Below are positions 1 through 9,706 of a DNA stretch of 64,000 nucleotides, one piece after another. The notes beneath the pieces were generated by a model. The model worked only from the letters and a program-made list of their open reading frames with translations, searched no databases and was not told where the DNA came from. Position 1 is the stretch's first letter, and the number at the start of each line of letters is the position of its first letter. Source of the stretch: Pararge aegeria (lineage: Eukaryota > Arthropoda > Insecta > Lepidoptera > Nymphalidae); assembly GCF_905163445.1 (NCBI RefSeq), contig NC_053205.1, positions 5,045,001-5,109,000 on the forward strand, in the 5' to 3' direction. Both the position numbers and the translations under genes were made by a program.

Positions 1-455
1 TCTAAAGGTTTTATGAACCTTGCATATTCTATATTAAATGTTATATCTCTACCTTGGATCATGCGTGGAGCCTTGTACTTCGTTGCCTTCGACTTCTCTA
101 TCTTGGTGAAAGGCGTGACCCGATCCAAGACCGGATCGCCCATAGCCATCCTGTCTGCTGCATCCTGATAAAGTCGTCTACGACTTGGGTCATCGATGCC
201 ACTGATGTACTCATCTGCTGTAATTCGTTGAGGATGGCACTTGAACTTGCGAAGGTGTCTATAACAACCGCTAATTCGTTCGGGTTCGTACGTTCCGGTA
301 AAACGCGCGCTGTGCCGTTTGCAATAAGCGGCATAATTTGTGTTAGCGCTTTTTGGGTAGTAGAACAGGTCTGTTGGCCGAAGCAAGGCTGGGAAGTGAA
401 CGATTTCACTGCTCGGTAACAGATGTACCCAACCACTCCCGCACATAGGTGCGGT

Positions 456-501
456 GCCCTGACCGCCGGAACGATTATAGAATCGTTCCGGCGGTCAGGG
501 C
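456..501. repeat. Perfect inverted repeat inside viral copy 1
   Basis: Two 21-bp arms (456-476 and 481-501) are exact reverse complements around the 4-base loop ATAG. A second short palindrome (CCGCAC-ATAG-GTGCGG, 439-454) lies beside it. The array copies carry only one arm at this place. The extra bases are a reversed copy of the neighbouring viral sequence, as expected from template switching at a hairpin, and they shift the reading frame. Confidence 0.9.
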
Positions 502-1086
502 CAACGGAGCTAGTATGTGTGACATTCTGAATGACGACTCGTCTTGCCAGGGACCTAAGGAGTTTACCGGCGGCGTAAGACGTGCGCTCTGTACGTGCCA
601 GTAAAACCATGGGTGCCTGCGTTCTACGTTACCCTCTACTGCATTGTTGAACTTGTTCACCACTTTCACACTCTCGTAGCTCCACCTGGGCTCTGTTTGT
701 AGTTTTGTGATGATGTGTGTCTCAACTCCTTCCCTGATGACTGCTTCCCTTCTGTTGAGGTCTCTCAGACCTTGTCTGTCCATCCCTTGTGACAGTTTGA
801 TGGCGCACTGCGCTCTGTACCTGTCTGTTATCTTTTGGCCATACATCTGGATGTTTAAATAGGCCACTGCTGTTTCCACGTCGAACGGTTGTAGTTCTGC
901 TGCCAGATCTTTGGCGGCTCTGGTGGCAGCGATGGCCTGTTCTATTTGCTCTGCCGGTGCGTTTGGAATGAACACTGGGTGTATTGGCCCCTGTCGTCTT
1001 TGCCGGTGGTTGAAACCCATCCATTCTAGCCATCCCGGTGGTTGCTCGTCGGGATCGGCTACTGGAGCGGGTTGTGGATCTGCCAT
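475..1086 (-). pseudogene. Viral membrane-associated replicase N-terminal protein, interrupted
   Basis: The frame opens with ATG at 1086 (MADPQPAPVADPDEQPPGWL), two bases after the stop of an upstream frame, and runs 203 residues. The middle is charged and helical with paired R and E residues; the end enters a hydrophobic stretch (LAPLALTAGT) which in the array copies continues as a membrane helix. Here the frame ends exactly at the inverted duplication at 456-501, so the membrane helix is cut. Past that palindrome the same product resumes within a different continuous frame (98-610), which therefore mixes the two viral frames. Replicase proteins of this virus group anchor to cell membranes; that role is inferred from the helix only. 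Confidence 0.5.
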
Positions 1087-1088
1087 GT

Positions 1089-1364
1089 CTAAAATTTATA
1101 CCAAGGCTTTGGAAAGCCGTTGGTCCTCCTTATGGAGTCTATGTGGTCTAGTTTCTGTCTCTGCACTTTCCTAAGTTCGGGGTTGGCCCACAAGTTGTAC
1201 TCGGTCCAAGTGCCCCAAACTAGCTCAATTCCTATATAAGCCGCGGTGGCTTTGGTTACGGCTCTAGTCACACGTGCCTTAGTATAGTCTTCACCAATAC
1301 TGTTGGGTACGTGTGGGTATACCCGGAGCCACAGACGGGCAACTACGCCCTTTAAGGCGTTCAT
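1089..1364 (-). pseudogene. Unidentified 91-residue frame upstream of the viral replicase frame
   Basis: An open frame (starting MNALKGVVARLWLRVYPHVP) ends with TAG two bases before the ATG of the next viral frame, in a different phase. It has basic and aromatic residues and a short hydrophobic centre (TKATAAYIGIELVWGTW), and no motif that I recognise. It has the base composition of the viral block and is absent from the array copies, whose viral part stops earlier. It may be a small 5'-proximal viral gene or the displaced N-terminus of the replicase protein after a frame change. Confidence 0.35.
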
Positions 1365-1475
1365 CCAAGTACGCTAATACGGTTAGGTCCGCCGATGCTG
1401 TGCAAGCCTGCCGACACGGGGTTCCTGTCACTGAGTTTTCGCTCAATAAAAAACCACGGGGATGCCTTGGGAACA

Positions 1476-1873
1476 TTCCTTTTGTATATCATTGTATCTC
1501 TTGTTTTGTTTGTTTACCTAACTTCATTTTAATGTATTTTGTTAAGTTTATTTTAATTGTAATGGAAGAGCGAAGTCTTCTGACACAGGGGTAGTAATAC
1601 TACTCTTAAAAGAGGGCTTCAGCGATGTATTGATACCACTTTTTTCTTTAAACTTTTTTTTTTTTTATTATTCGTAAGTCCCCTGGTAGCGGACACCTAA
1701 GGTTTTTTATGAATAAAATAAATACATTTTCAGGAATGTATATTTATTTATGACTTACAGTAAGTAGGTAACAAAGATAAAAATCAAATAAAATTTAAAA
1801 AAGCAACCTCTGCTTAAAACATAATTTTAATACCATTAATCAGAATTTGGTAACAAAAAATATAATTTTAAAA
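1476..1873. other. Unassigned AT-rich spacer
   Basis: No coding signal is visible. The segment is T-rich with homopolymer runs (1659-1669) and a mirrored pair TAGTAATACTACT near 1592. It separates viral copy 1 from the pogo-like element and may contain the tail of an older insertion. Confidence 0.4.
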
Positions 1874-4208
1874 TGTGGCACCTAGTACCGGACGGGAGTT
1901 AGTGCCAAACCCTTAGCACCGGACATTTCAGAAGAGTCTGCATCGATCGCGTATGTAGCCATCTCCACACTCTGGAACGTCTGTCTGTGTTAGATGTTTG
2001 TTCTTGTAATTCCACTTTATTAGCTTTATCTCCATTTTTTCTTTTAGACTTCACGCCTTTAGGTTGTTTTCCTTTCTCTATACTTTTTCCTTTGGTTTGT
2101 TTTACATAGCCTTCAATCGCTACTTTAAACTTAGATCCCATTTCCTTCTTTTTGTTTTTCCCGATATTTTCTTATTCTACTTCTTCTACTACTTTTTTGT
2201 ATGGCGATGACGTTAGAATTTCACTTCGTTCACATTTCCTTTTTCGAGCTGCAGTTCGTTTTTTTGCAGCGTCAGGCAATGGTGATAATTTATGGATTAG
2301 CTGAACGAGATCTGCAGCAGAACTTGTTGAAGGTATGGGGCTTGTGGCTATAGGTTCACTAACGAATTGTGTAGGTTCTTCCATAAATTCGTCTTCAACT
2401 ACATTACTAGGCATGTCAGCATGATTGAACAAAGCTGATCCGCCAACAGCAGCTGAATCTCCTTCATTGATGATTGTGCTTAATGAGGTTTCTGGCTGTT
2501 CTACGACTGAGTTTGACAACACAACAGTTTCTCCAGTGCTTAATGCGTTTGATGGAGTTTCTATTTGTTCTTGTGGTATATTGGTCATATCGGCAGCCAG
2601 TTAATCCAGATCAGAAAATATTTGTCGGTCGAATGGATAGATTCCCGTGCATTTGAATCCAAACACTGCAACGTCAAGTCGAGCTACTTTTGTAATTGCT
2701 TCATTGACCAAACCAGCAATGTCGTAGTCCGTTATCCGAGATCCAGCATTTGATCTTATCCACATATCACATCTTTAAATGGCTTCATGAAAGTCCTGTC
2801 CAGAGGCTGGAGCTTTTGGGTAGTGTGTGGTGGTGAACTTAACAAGTGGATGTGATGATCTCTGCAAAAGTTGATCACCGCCAGTTTCTTGTGGCTGCAA
2901 TGGCCATCCAGCAGAAGCAGTACGGGGTTTTCTTTGGTCGGTTGCATGTGTTTGACAAATATTCTTAGATTTTGCAGAAAAAAGTCACTGTGCATCCACC
3001 ATTTTGGCTGGGCTACGCCTACGTCTTTCGTTCATCCTTTGCCTTGGAAAGTGGAAAAATGGCGGTATGTAGTGACCGTTAACACTCATACAGAACAAAA
3101 CTGTGATATTTTTGCCCCTTTCAGCAGACTTGAGCTTTCCAACCTGACGGATAGATTTTGGTGCGAGGACTTTTTGGTGTCTGTGCACGCAACTGACACC
3201 AGTTTCATCACAGTTGTAAATTCTTGAGGGTGGGAATTTGTATTGTGTCATCAGTTTTTTCGGATTATCGTAAAATAAATCGACTTCCGGTTTGTTAAAT
3301 CCAACAGCGCGCATCATACTTGTCGATTCTGGTGTTCTCAGCGAAATGTCAGAATGCCTTCGCATGAAGTCGTAGTAAAAATGTTTACCAGCACTTCCTT
3401 TTTCCTTATTAAATCGATGCGGGATCTTCATTTCTTCAGCTAAGTCATAGGCTAACTTCAAAAACTCTTTTTTCATGAGCGGCATACATCTGTTAGATAA
3501 ATCTTTGACGTGTTCTACCACGACTTGTCCATACTGTTCTGAGAAGGTGTGAGTGAACCTACCCAACTTTGGCTTCATCGACACTTCGTCTCCACGTTTT
3601 AAAACTTTGATCTTGTCATGTTAAGTGCTTTTGGGAACTTGATAAACCGTTGCGGCTTGTCTTACGCTCATTTCCTTGGACAAAACCTTATCAATAGCTG
3701 TTTGCAAGCTCTGTGGCTCCCACGATCTTGCCTTCCATTCCATTCTTTTTCTTGCCTTCCATTTTGTTTCTTTTTTTTTTGTCTATACCTTAAAATAAAA
3801 TTTAATTAATTCATTAATAACGTAAATTATTACAAGAAATTAAAAAAAAAAACACCGTCCGGTACTAAGGGACCGACAATGTCGTACATTAGGTAGTACC
3901 TACCGAAAAGGTTTCAAAAATCAAATAAAATTCTATCGTTTTACCGATAACAATCAAATGCTACTTCAATTATCGACTACCATTAAAATATAAATGCATA
4001 AATTTTTCAGAACTACTTACGTTGATCTTACGTGACGCCGCGCGTTCCCGCCAAAAATAACACACACCCTCTTTCGCTGCGGCCTTGCGCTTCCATGGCG
4101 AGCTGCAGCACGTGATCTTATGGCTATGCGCCCCTAGTTCGAATCGAACAGGTTTATACTTGCTTGGATAGGATGACTGTCCGGCGGTAGGTGCCGTCCG
4201 GCGTTACG
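1874..4208 (-). mobile_element. pogo/Tigger-like DNA transposon, decayed
   Basis: The limits are set by imperfect inverted ends: GGCACCTAGTACCGGACGG near 1877 on the plus strand and GGCACCTACCGCCGGACAG near 4204 on the minus strand. A CCGGACGG motif recurs in inverse orientation at 3855-3865, giving subterminal repeats typical of these elements. Between them lies a minus-strand gene with HTH_psq, DDE_1 and a lysine-rich tail. Exact ends and a TA duplication are not certain. Confidence 0.6.
1899..3765 (-). pseudogene. pogo-like (HTH_psq / DDE_1) transposase, broken
   Basis: Reading from 3765 downward, a psq helix-turn-helix (KEMSVRQAATVYQVPKST) is followed by an in-frame TAA at 3621-3623. Next comes a CENP-B-like region (3584-3300) and the DDE domain with first D in YNCDETGVSC and second D in LLLLDGHCSHKK; the LQPLDRTFMKPFK segment is also clear. 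At least two frameshifts (near 2990-3020 and near 2760) and one stop near 2600 break the frame. The C-terminal part (2172-2588 and 1899-2141) is Ser/Thr- then Lys-rich and ends in a Cys/His/Trp cluster. Such proteins bind the element ends and cut DNA in the nucleus. The copy cannot be functional. Confidence 0.85.
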
Positions 4209-4479
4209 GGACTTCCCCCTATACATGATTCTGCTTCCATCGCAATTATTGGTGTGAAACACATGTCTCGAGTTATGATCCTTAATGCTTTATTGTGCAA
4301 TATGTCTAATATTTAAGGCGTTTAATCTTTGAATTCACATATGCCGTGGAACTATAGTCAAAGTGACTCGTAACAATATATACTTTTATAAAATAGTCAA
4401 GATTTTTGGGTCTGAACCCCAATGAACACCAGCTAACAACCAAAGCAATTAATTTAGTCCTTTGCTGGCGGTTTTTATA
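4209..4479. other. Unassigned spacer and left flank of the Tc1/mariner-like element
   Basis: No gene is visible. The dinucleotide TA at 4478-4479 directly precedes the left terminal repeat of the next element and matches TA at 9738-9739. Confidence 0.5.
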
Positions 4480-4510
4480 CAGTACGCGCGGCGAGAGTTT
4501 GGCTTTGACC
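4480..4510 (+). repeat. Left terminal inverted repeat
   Basis: Begins CAGTACGCGCGGCGAGAGTT and continues to GGCTTTGACC at 4510. It pairs with 9707-9737 with a single mismatch at the second base. Preceded by TA. Confidence 0.9.
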
Positions 4511-4872
4511 TTCGGGTGGAGGGGATTACTGCGCATGGGTACTGTCACACACACAATACTTTTCCTTTTTTATGTACCAGGTTGGATATTTGAGTGGGTC
4601 AAAATTCATGTACAGTGGTAATAATGCTAGAAAATAATACGAAATAGATAAACTTCTTCATTTATTAAAACTATTGATAGTTATTTTACTTATATAAAAT
4701 GTTTATTTCCTTTTAAAGTTTACAGAGACAGCGATGAAAATTCTAAATAATTGTTTTTTAATAAAATTATTTATTCCAAGAAACATGTAAAATTGGTACA
4801 TACAAACAAAAGAAAACTTAAAATAATTATTAAATACAAAAGTTAACATTAAAAAAAAAGTCTTAGCAGCAG
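4511..4872. other. 3' flank of the transposase gene, non-coding
   Basis: AT-rich DNA containing TTTATTT and TTTTATTA (polyadenylation-like on the minus strand) and a run of A at 4852-4859. No coding frame is supported. The viral sequence begins at about 4873, immediately after the bases TCTTAGCAGCA. Confidence 0.5.
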
Positions 4873-5501
4873 GTCATCGATGCCACTGATGTACTCATCT
4901 GCTGTAATTCGTTGAGGATGGCACTTGAACTTGCGAAGGTGTCTATAACAACCGCTAATTCGTTCGGGTTCGTACGTTCCGGTAAAACGCGCGCTGTGCC
5001 GTTTGCAATAAGCGGCATAATTTGTGTTAGCGCTTTTTGGGTAGTAGAACAGGTCTGTTGGCCGAAGCAAGGCTGGGAAGTGAACGATTTCACTGCTCGG
5101 TAACAGATGTACCCAACCACTCCCGCACCTATAATCGTTCCGGCGGTCAGGGCCAACGGAGCTAGTATGTGTGACATTCTGAATGACGACTCGTCTTGCC
5201 AGGGACCTAAGGAGTTTACCGGCGGCGTAAGACGTGCGCTCTGTACGTGCCAGTAAAACCATGGGTGCCTGCGTTCTACGTTACCCTCTACTGCATTGTT
5301 GAACTTGTTCACCACTTTCACACTCTCGTAGCTCCACCTGGGCTCTGTTTGTAGTTTTGTGATGATGTGTGTCTCAACTCCTTCCCTGATGACTGCTTCC
5401 CTTCTGTTGAGGTCTCTCAGACCTTGTCTGTCCATCTCTTGTGACAGTTTGATGGCGCACTGCGCTCTGTACCTGTCTGTTATCTTTTGGCATATAGGCA
5501 T
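4863..5501 (-). pseudogene. Array unit A: viral membrane-protein frame, truncated
   Basis: A 212-residue frame. It starts in the spacer (MPIC), then has the viral segment from QKITDRYRAQ through a membrane helix (LALTAGTIIGAGVVGYICYR) to the junction with transposon DNA at 4873, where it ends after two cysteines. Its base state at 5191 matches copy 1 rather than units B and C, which hints at its place in the duplication order. The other viral frame is open in parallel (4849-5262). Confidence 0.55.
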
Positions 5502-5594
5502 ATAGTTTTGGTTAGTAATACTAAGTTTAAAGTTTCTCTTGTCTGTTGTCTAAATTTCGGGGGCATTATATTTTTTATTACCATCTAAATTTCT

Positions 5595-6499
5595 TTATAA
5601 CATGTCTGTTCTTTTACCTATTTCGTCGTAGTCTCCTTTGCCAAAATGCACTGCCTTATGTCCCAGTTTCGTTAACTTATCCTCTAAAGGTTTTATGAAC
5701 CTTGCATATTCTATATTAAATGTTATATCTCTACCTTGGATCATGCGTGGAGCCTTGTACTTCGTTGCCTTCGACTTCTCTATCTTGGTGAAAGGCGTGA
5801 CCCGATCCAAGACCGGATCGCCCATAGCCATCCTGTCTGCTGCATCCTGATAAAGTCGTCTACGACTTGGGTCATCGATGCCACTGATGTACTCATCTGC
5901 TGTAATTCGTTGAGGATGGCACTTGAACTTGCGAAGGTGTCTATAACAACCGCTAATTCGTTCGGGTTCGTACGTTCCGGTAAAACGCGCGCTGTGCCGT
6001 TTGCAATAAGCGGCATAATTTGTGTTAGCGCTTTTTGGGTAGTAGAACAGGTCTGTTGGCCGAAGCAAGGCTGGGAAGTGAACGATTTCACTGCTCGGTA
6101 ACAGATGTACCCAACCACTCCCGCACCTATAATCGTTCCGGCGGTCAGGGCCAACGGAGCTAGTATGTGTGACATTCTGAATGACGACTCTTCTTGCCAG
6201 GGACCTAAGGAGTTTACCGGCGGCGTAAGACGTGCGCTCTGTACGTGCCAGTAAAACCATGGGTGCCTGCGTTCTACGTTACCCTCTACTGCATTGTTGA
6301 ACTTGTTCACCACTTTCACACTCTCGTAGCTCCACCTGGGCTCTGTTTGTAGTTTTGTGATGATGTGTGTCTCAACTCCTTCCCTGATGACTGCTTCCCT
6401 TCTGTTGAGGTCTCTCAGACCTTGTCTGTCCATCTCTTGTGACAGTTTGATGGCGCACTGCGCTCTGTACCTGTCTGTTATCTTTTGGCATATAGGCAT
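5595..6499 (-). pseudogene. Array unit B: overlapping viral membrane-protein and polymerase frames
   Basis: Frame 1 (5780-6499, 239 aa) has a charged N-terminal half, a membrane helix around residues 95-120 and a C-terminal helical region. Frame 2 (5595-6260, 221 aa) has a basic N-terminal part and then a polymerase-like part containing ADEYISGIDD, KIEKSKATKYKAPRMIQ and KGDYDEIG. About 480 bases are open in both frames. The polymerase part ends with TAA at 5595 before any catalytic GDD region, so it is only an N-terminal slice of a replicase. The virus family is inferred from the APRMIQ-type motif. Confidence 0.6.
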
Positions 6500-6592
6500 A
6501 TAGTTTTGGTTAGTAATACTAAGTTTAAAGTTTCTCTTGTCTGTTGTCTAAATTTCGGGGGCATTATATTTTTTATTATCATCTAAATTTCT

Positions 6593-7497
6593 TTATAACA
6601 TGTCTGTTCTTTTACCTATTTCGTCGTAGTCTCTTTTGCCAAAATGCACTGCCTTATGTCCCAGTTTCGTTAACTTATCCTCTAAAGGTTTTATGAACCT
6701 TGCATATTCTATATTAAATGTTATATCTCTACCTTGGATCATGCGTGGAGCCTTGTACTTCGTTGCCTTCGACTTCTCTATCTTGGTGAAAGGCGTGACC
6801 CGATCCAAGACCGGATCGCCCATAGCCATCCTGTCTGCTGCATCCTGATAAAGTCGTCTACGACTTGGGTCATCGATGCCACTGATGTACTCATCTGCTG
6901 TAATTCGTTGAGGATGGCACTTGAACTTGCGAAGGTGTCTATAACAACCGCTAATTCGTTCGGGTTCGTACGTTCCGGTAAAACGCGCGCTGTGCCGTTT
7001 GCAATAAGCGGCATAATTTGTGTTAGCGCTTTTTGGGTAGTAGAACAGGTCTGTTGGCCGAAGCAAGGCTGGGAAGTGAACGATTTCACTGCTCGGTAAC
7101 AGATGTACCCAACCACTCCCGCACCTATAATCGTTCCGGCGGTCAGGGCCAACGGAGCTAGTATGTGTGACATTCTGAATGACGACTCTTCTTGCCAGGG
7201 ACCTAAGGAGTTTACCGGCGGCGTAAGACGTGCGCTCTGTACGTGCCAGTAAAACCATGGGTGCCTGCGTTCTACGTTACCCTCTACTGCATTGTTGAAC
7301 TTGTTCACCACTTTCACACTCTCGTAGCTCCACCTGGGCTCTGTTTGTAGTTTTGTGATGATGTGTGTCTCAACTCCTTCCCTGATGACTGCTTCCCTTC
7401 TGTTGAGGTCTCTCAGACCTTGTCTGTCCATCTCTTGTGACAGTTTGATGGCGCACTGCGCTCTGTACCTGTCTGTTATCTTTTGGCATATAGGCAT
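6593..7497 (-). pseudogene. Array unit C: overlapping viral frames
   Basis: Organised as unit B, with frame 1 at 6778-7497 and frame 2 at 6593-7258. The only protein change that I can see is arginine instead of glycine in the KGDYDEIG motif (a C-to-T change at 6630 on the plus strand). No polymerase catalytic core is present. Confidence 0.6.
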
Positions 7498-7590
7498 ATA
7501 GTTTTGGTTACTAATACTAAGTTTAAAGTTTCTCTTGTCTGTTGTCTAAATTTCGGGGGCATTATATTTTTTATTATCATCTAAATTTCT

Positions 7591-7942
7591 TTATAACATG
7601 TCTGTTCTTTTACCTATTTCGTCGTAGTCTCCTTTGCCAAAATGCACTGCCTTATGTCCCAGTTTCGTTAACTTATCCTCTAAAGGTTTTATGAACCTTG
7701 CATATTCTATATTAAATGTTATATCTCTACCTTGGATCATGCGTGGAGCCTTGTACTTCGTTGCCTTCGACTTCTCTATCTTGGTGAAAGGCGTGACCCG
7801 ATCCAAGACCGGATCGCCCATAGCCATCCTGTCTGCTGCATCCTGATAAAGTCGTCTACGACTTGGGTCATCGATGCCACTGATGTACTCATCTGCTGTA
7901 ATTCGTTGAGGATGGCACTTGAACTTGCGAAGGTGTCTATAA
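7591..7942 (-). pseudogene. Array unit D: truncated viral unit joined to the transposase gene
   Basis: The polymerase-like frame (7591-7827) and part of the membrane-protein frame are present up to about 7942. There viral sequence changes abruptly to transposase sequence (GTGTCTATAA is viral, TGTCGGGTTC is transposon). The membrane-protein frame is in phase with the transposase frame, so one open frame (7776-8285) crosses the junction. Confidence 0.6.
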
Positions 7943-9427
7943 TGTCGGGTTCAGGGCTTCCTCGGTTGCAGTTGTCATTATCATCATCTTCATAACCATC
8001 ATCAGAATCATCGTCTTCGGAACTATCATCGACGCGAATTATAAATTGCTCGGTAAGTAAATCAACTACATGGTCACTCTTGACGTACTCTTCTTCTATA
8101 TCTTTTACCTTTTTACTTTTTATGTTTCCCCATTCCTGGGCACCCATTAAGGATACTTTTTCTTTGATAAGTTTGGTACATTCTTGTAAATTCCATTTAA
8201 CATTATTGCTAGATACATATTGTTTAATAGTAGCCCATGCCATTTCTATGGGGTTGAGGTCTGGATGGTAAGGCGGTAATCTCAATATGCTATGGTTTGC
8301 TTCTGCTAAAATTTGATCTATTGAAAAAGTTTTAAATCTTTATTTATTAGCTTTTATCAAGTTGTACAATTGTGGCTTGAGCATAGTTGAATCATATTGT
8401 ATGCCTTTATCAGTTAGCCAATTCTGCATATCGGCTTTTTTGGTATTGGAGGACGGTGCTAAATCCCATTGTTTATTGTGGTATGAAGCGTTGTCGACAA
8501 CCACTACAGAATTGGGTGGTAGGTTGGGAATTAATTGTGTCCTAAGCCATTTTTCATAATTCTCGTAATTCATGTTGTCGTGATAGTCCCCTGTTTTGGT
8601 GCCGGCTTTAAAAGTTAATAAAGCATTTGGTATAAACCCAGCTTCAGATCCTGCGTGGACTATCACGACTCGTTGTCCTTTAGAAATGGGTTTTTTTAGT
8701 CCTTCCGTAGGGCTATCGCTCCAGGCTTTGGTTGTTGAGTGCGATGAATCTACGTAGGATTCATCTGTGTAAACAATGGGTCTTCCTTCTTGTCGATATT
8801 TTCTTATTTTACTTAAATATTCAATGCGTTGTAATCGGATATTCGATGTTTCTATTAGTAGTTTACGGTTGTTTTCTGTTTTTTTCCAGCGAAAACTCCT
8901 TTACAATTACACGAAGACTTGTTTCTGACCCTTTAAAGTTTATATCTTCCTCAAGTTTCTTTTTTAGTTTCCCAATGGTGGGAAGTTCATTATTCGTCTT
9001 GTGAAAATTGTGTATACATCTTTTTATAATACCTTGGTCAAAATTATCAATATTCGTAACTGGTTTAGCTCTGAGACGTTTTTTTCCAGGTGTTCTAAAA
9101 GTAATTAGCAAATCGGAACTCTTGGCTTGATTTGCGATATTTTTTACAGTTCCAATTGAAGTCTTAGTGGCCTCCGATGTCCGTTTTTGAATTTTAGCTA
9201 ATTTACTGACTACACAATTTAGAAACAGATTCCGTTTTCATTACCTGCATAGTCTGTATAGTTTGGTTATTCTCCGACTGACTGAGTAAAGAAGCAACTT
9301 CCTCAATCTGACTTCGAATTTGCTTCAATGAATCGACACATTCGTCAGCTTCTTTCTTTAAAAAGCAATTCACGTCATATATCATTTTCCGTGCTTGCCT
9401 TTTTAAAACAATGTTTTTTTTACGCAT
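7943..9427 (-). pseudogene. Tc1/mariner-like transposase (DDE_3 fold), nearly intact but broken
   Basis: ATG at 9427 opens a basic, coiled N-terminal region (9203-9427), then a DNA-binding region (AKPVTNIDNFDQGIIKRCIH, 8863-9111). The catalytic domain has YTDESYVDSS (first D), VVVVDNASYHN (second D) and RLPPYHPDLNPIEMAW (E). By my count 82 residues separate the second D from the E, unusually long and like the DD82E (Sailor) group as I remember it. The C-terminus is acidic (EDDDSDDGYEDDD). Damage: frame changes near 9200 and near 8870-8890, and a TAA at 8340-8342. The viral array begins just after the acidic tail. Such enzymes excise and insert the element at TA. Confidence 0.8.
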
Positions 9428-9706
9428 TTTCAAATCACTTTTTAATATTTAACAAAAAAAACTTAACTGACAAACTTAAACAAACTAACTCAACAAATAA
9501 TAACAATCGACAACAATAAACAATTTACGAAAATAGCAATTCACTTGTGAACGTGATTGTACAACAAGAGTGCGCGGTACGTCGTATCGATGCGAGAGGC
9601 AGGGAACGACTGGAGCGCCAATCAGAGCACCGCGTGCGCCTACACACCCGCCCCACACCCCGCTAATTGCCCGTTGATACCCAATTTCTGATTTCTGCGC
9701 AATAAC
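9428..9706. promoter_or_regulatory. 5' region of the transposase gene
   Basis: About 280 bp between the transposase start and the right terminal repeat. The first 120 bp is A-rich with repeats of AACAA; the rest is GC-rich, with GCGCGGTACGTCG near 9571. By position it should contain the element's promoter. No specific box can be assigned. Confidence 0.35.

Larger units (their letters stand above)
1..1475 (-). other. Endogenous RNA-virus element, copy 1 (tombus-like replicase region, partial)
   Basis: A minus-strand stretch of about 50% GC in AT-rich surroundings. It carries the same sequence as the 998-bp array units further right and extends about 500 bp beyond them on the virus 5' side. 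Two frames are used: one encodes a membrane-anchored protein, the other a segment with the spacing of the start of a tombus/noda-like RNA-dependent RNA polymerase (KIEKSKATKYKAPRMIQ, then a conserved KGDYDEIG), seen complete only in the array copies. Window position 1 falls inside the polymerase part, so the element continues leftwards. The segment from 1365 to 1475 has no long frame and may be the viral leader. No capsid or complete polymerase is visible. Assignment to tombus-like invertebrate viruses is from motif recognition, not a database search. Confidence 0.6.
4873..7942 (-). repeat. Tandem array of an endogenous RNA-virus fragment, period 998 bp
   Basis: Landmarks recur at exactly 998-bp spacing (for example 5683, 6681, 7679; and frame starts 5501, 6499, 7497). 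The array holds a partial unit (4873-5490), two full viral units (about 5598-6489 and 6596-7487) and a final partial unit (about 7594-7942), joined by a 107-bp non-viral spacer containing CATATAGGCATATAG. Units differ by only a few bases: C or T at about 5580/6578, C or T at 5632/6630, G or C near 5514/7510, and G or T near 5191/6190. The near identity means a recent duplication or an assembly effect. The viral part is the same as copy 1 at the left of the window. Confidence 0.9.

Noticed and set aside
5595..6499. A functional viral replicase gene
   Set aside because: The polymerase-like frame stops before the catalytic core and each unit holds only a slice of the genome; no complete replicase is present in the window.
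4873..7942. Satellite DNA of host origin
   Set aside because: The unit is translatable in two frames with polymerase-like motifs and occurs outside the array with extra viral-type sequence, so it is virus-derived.
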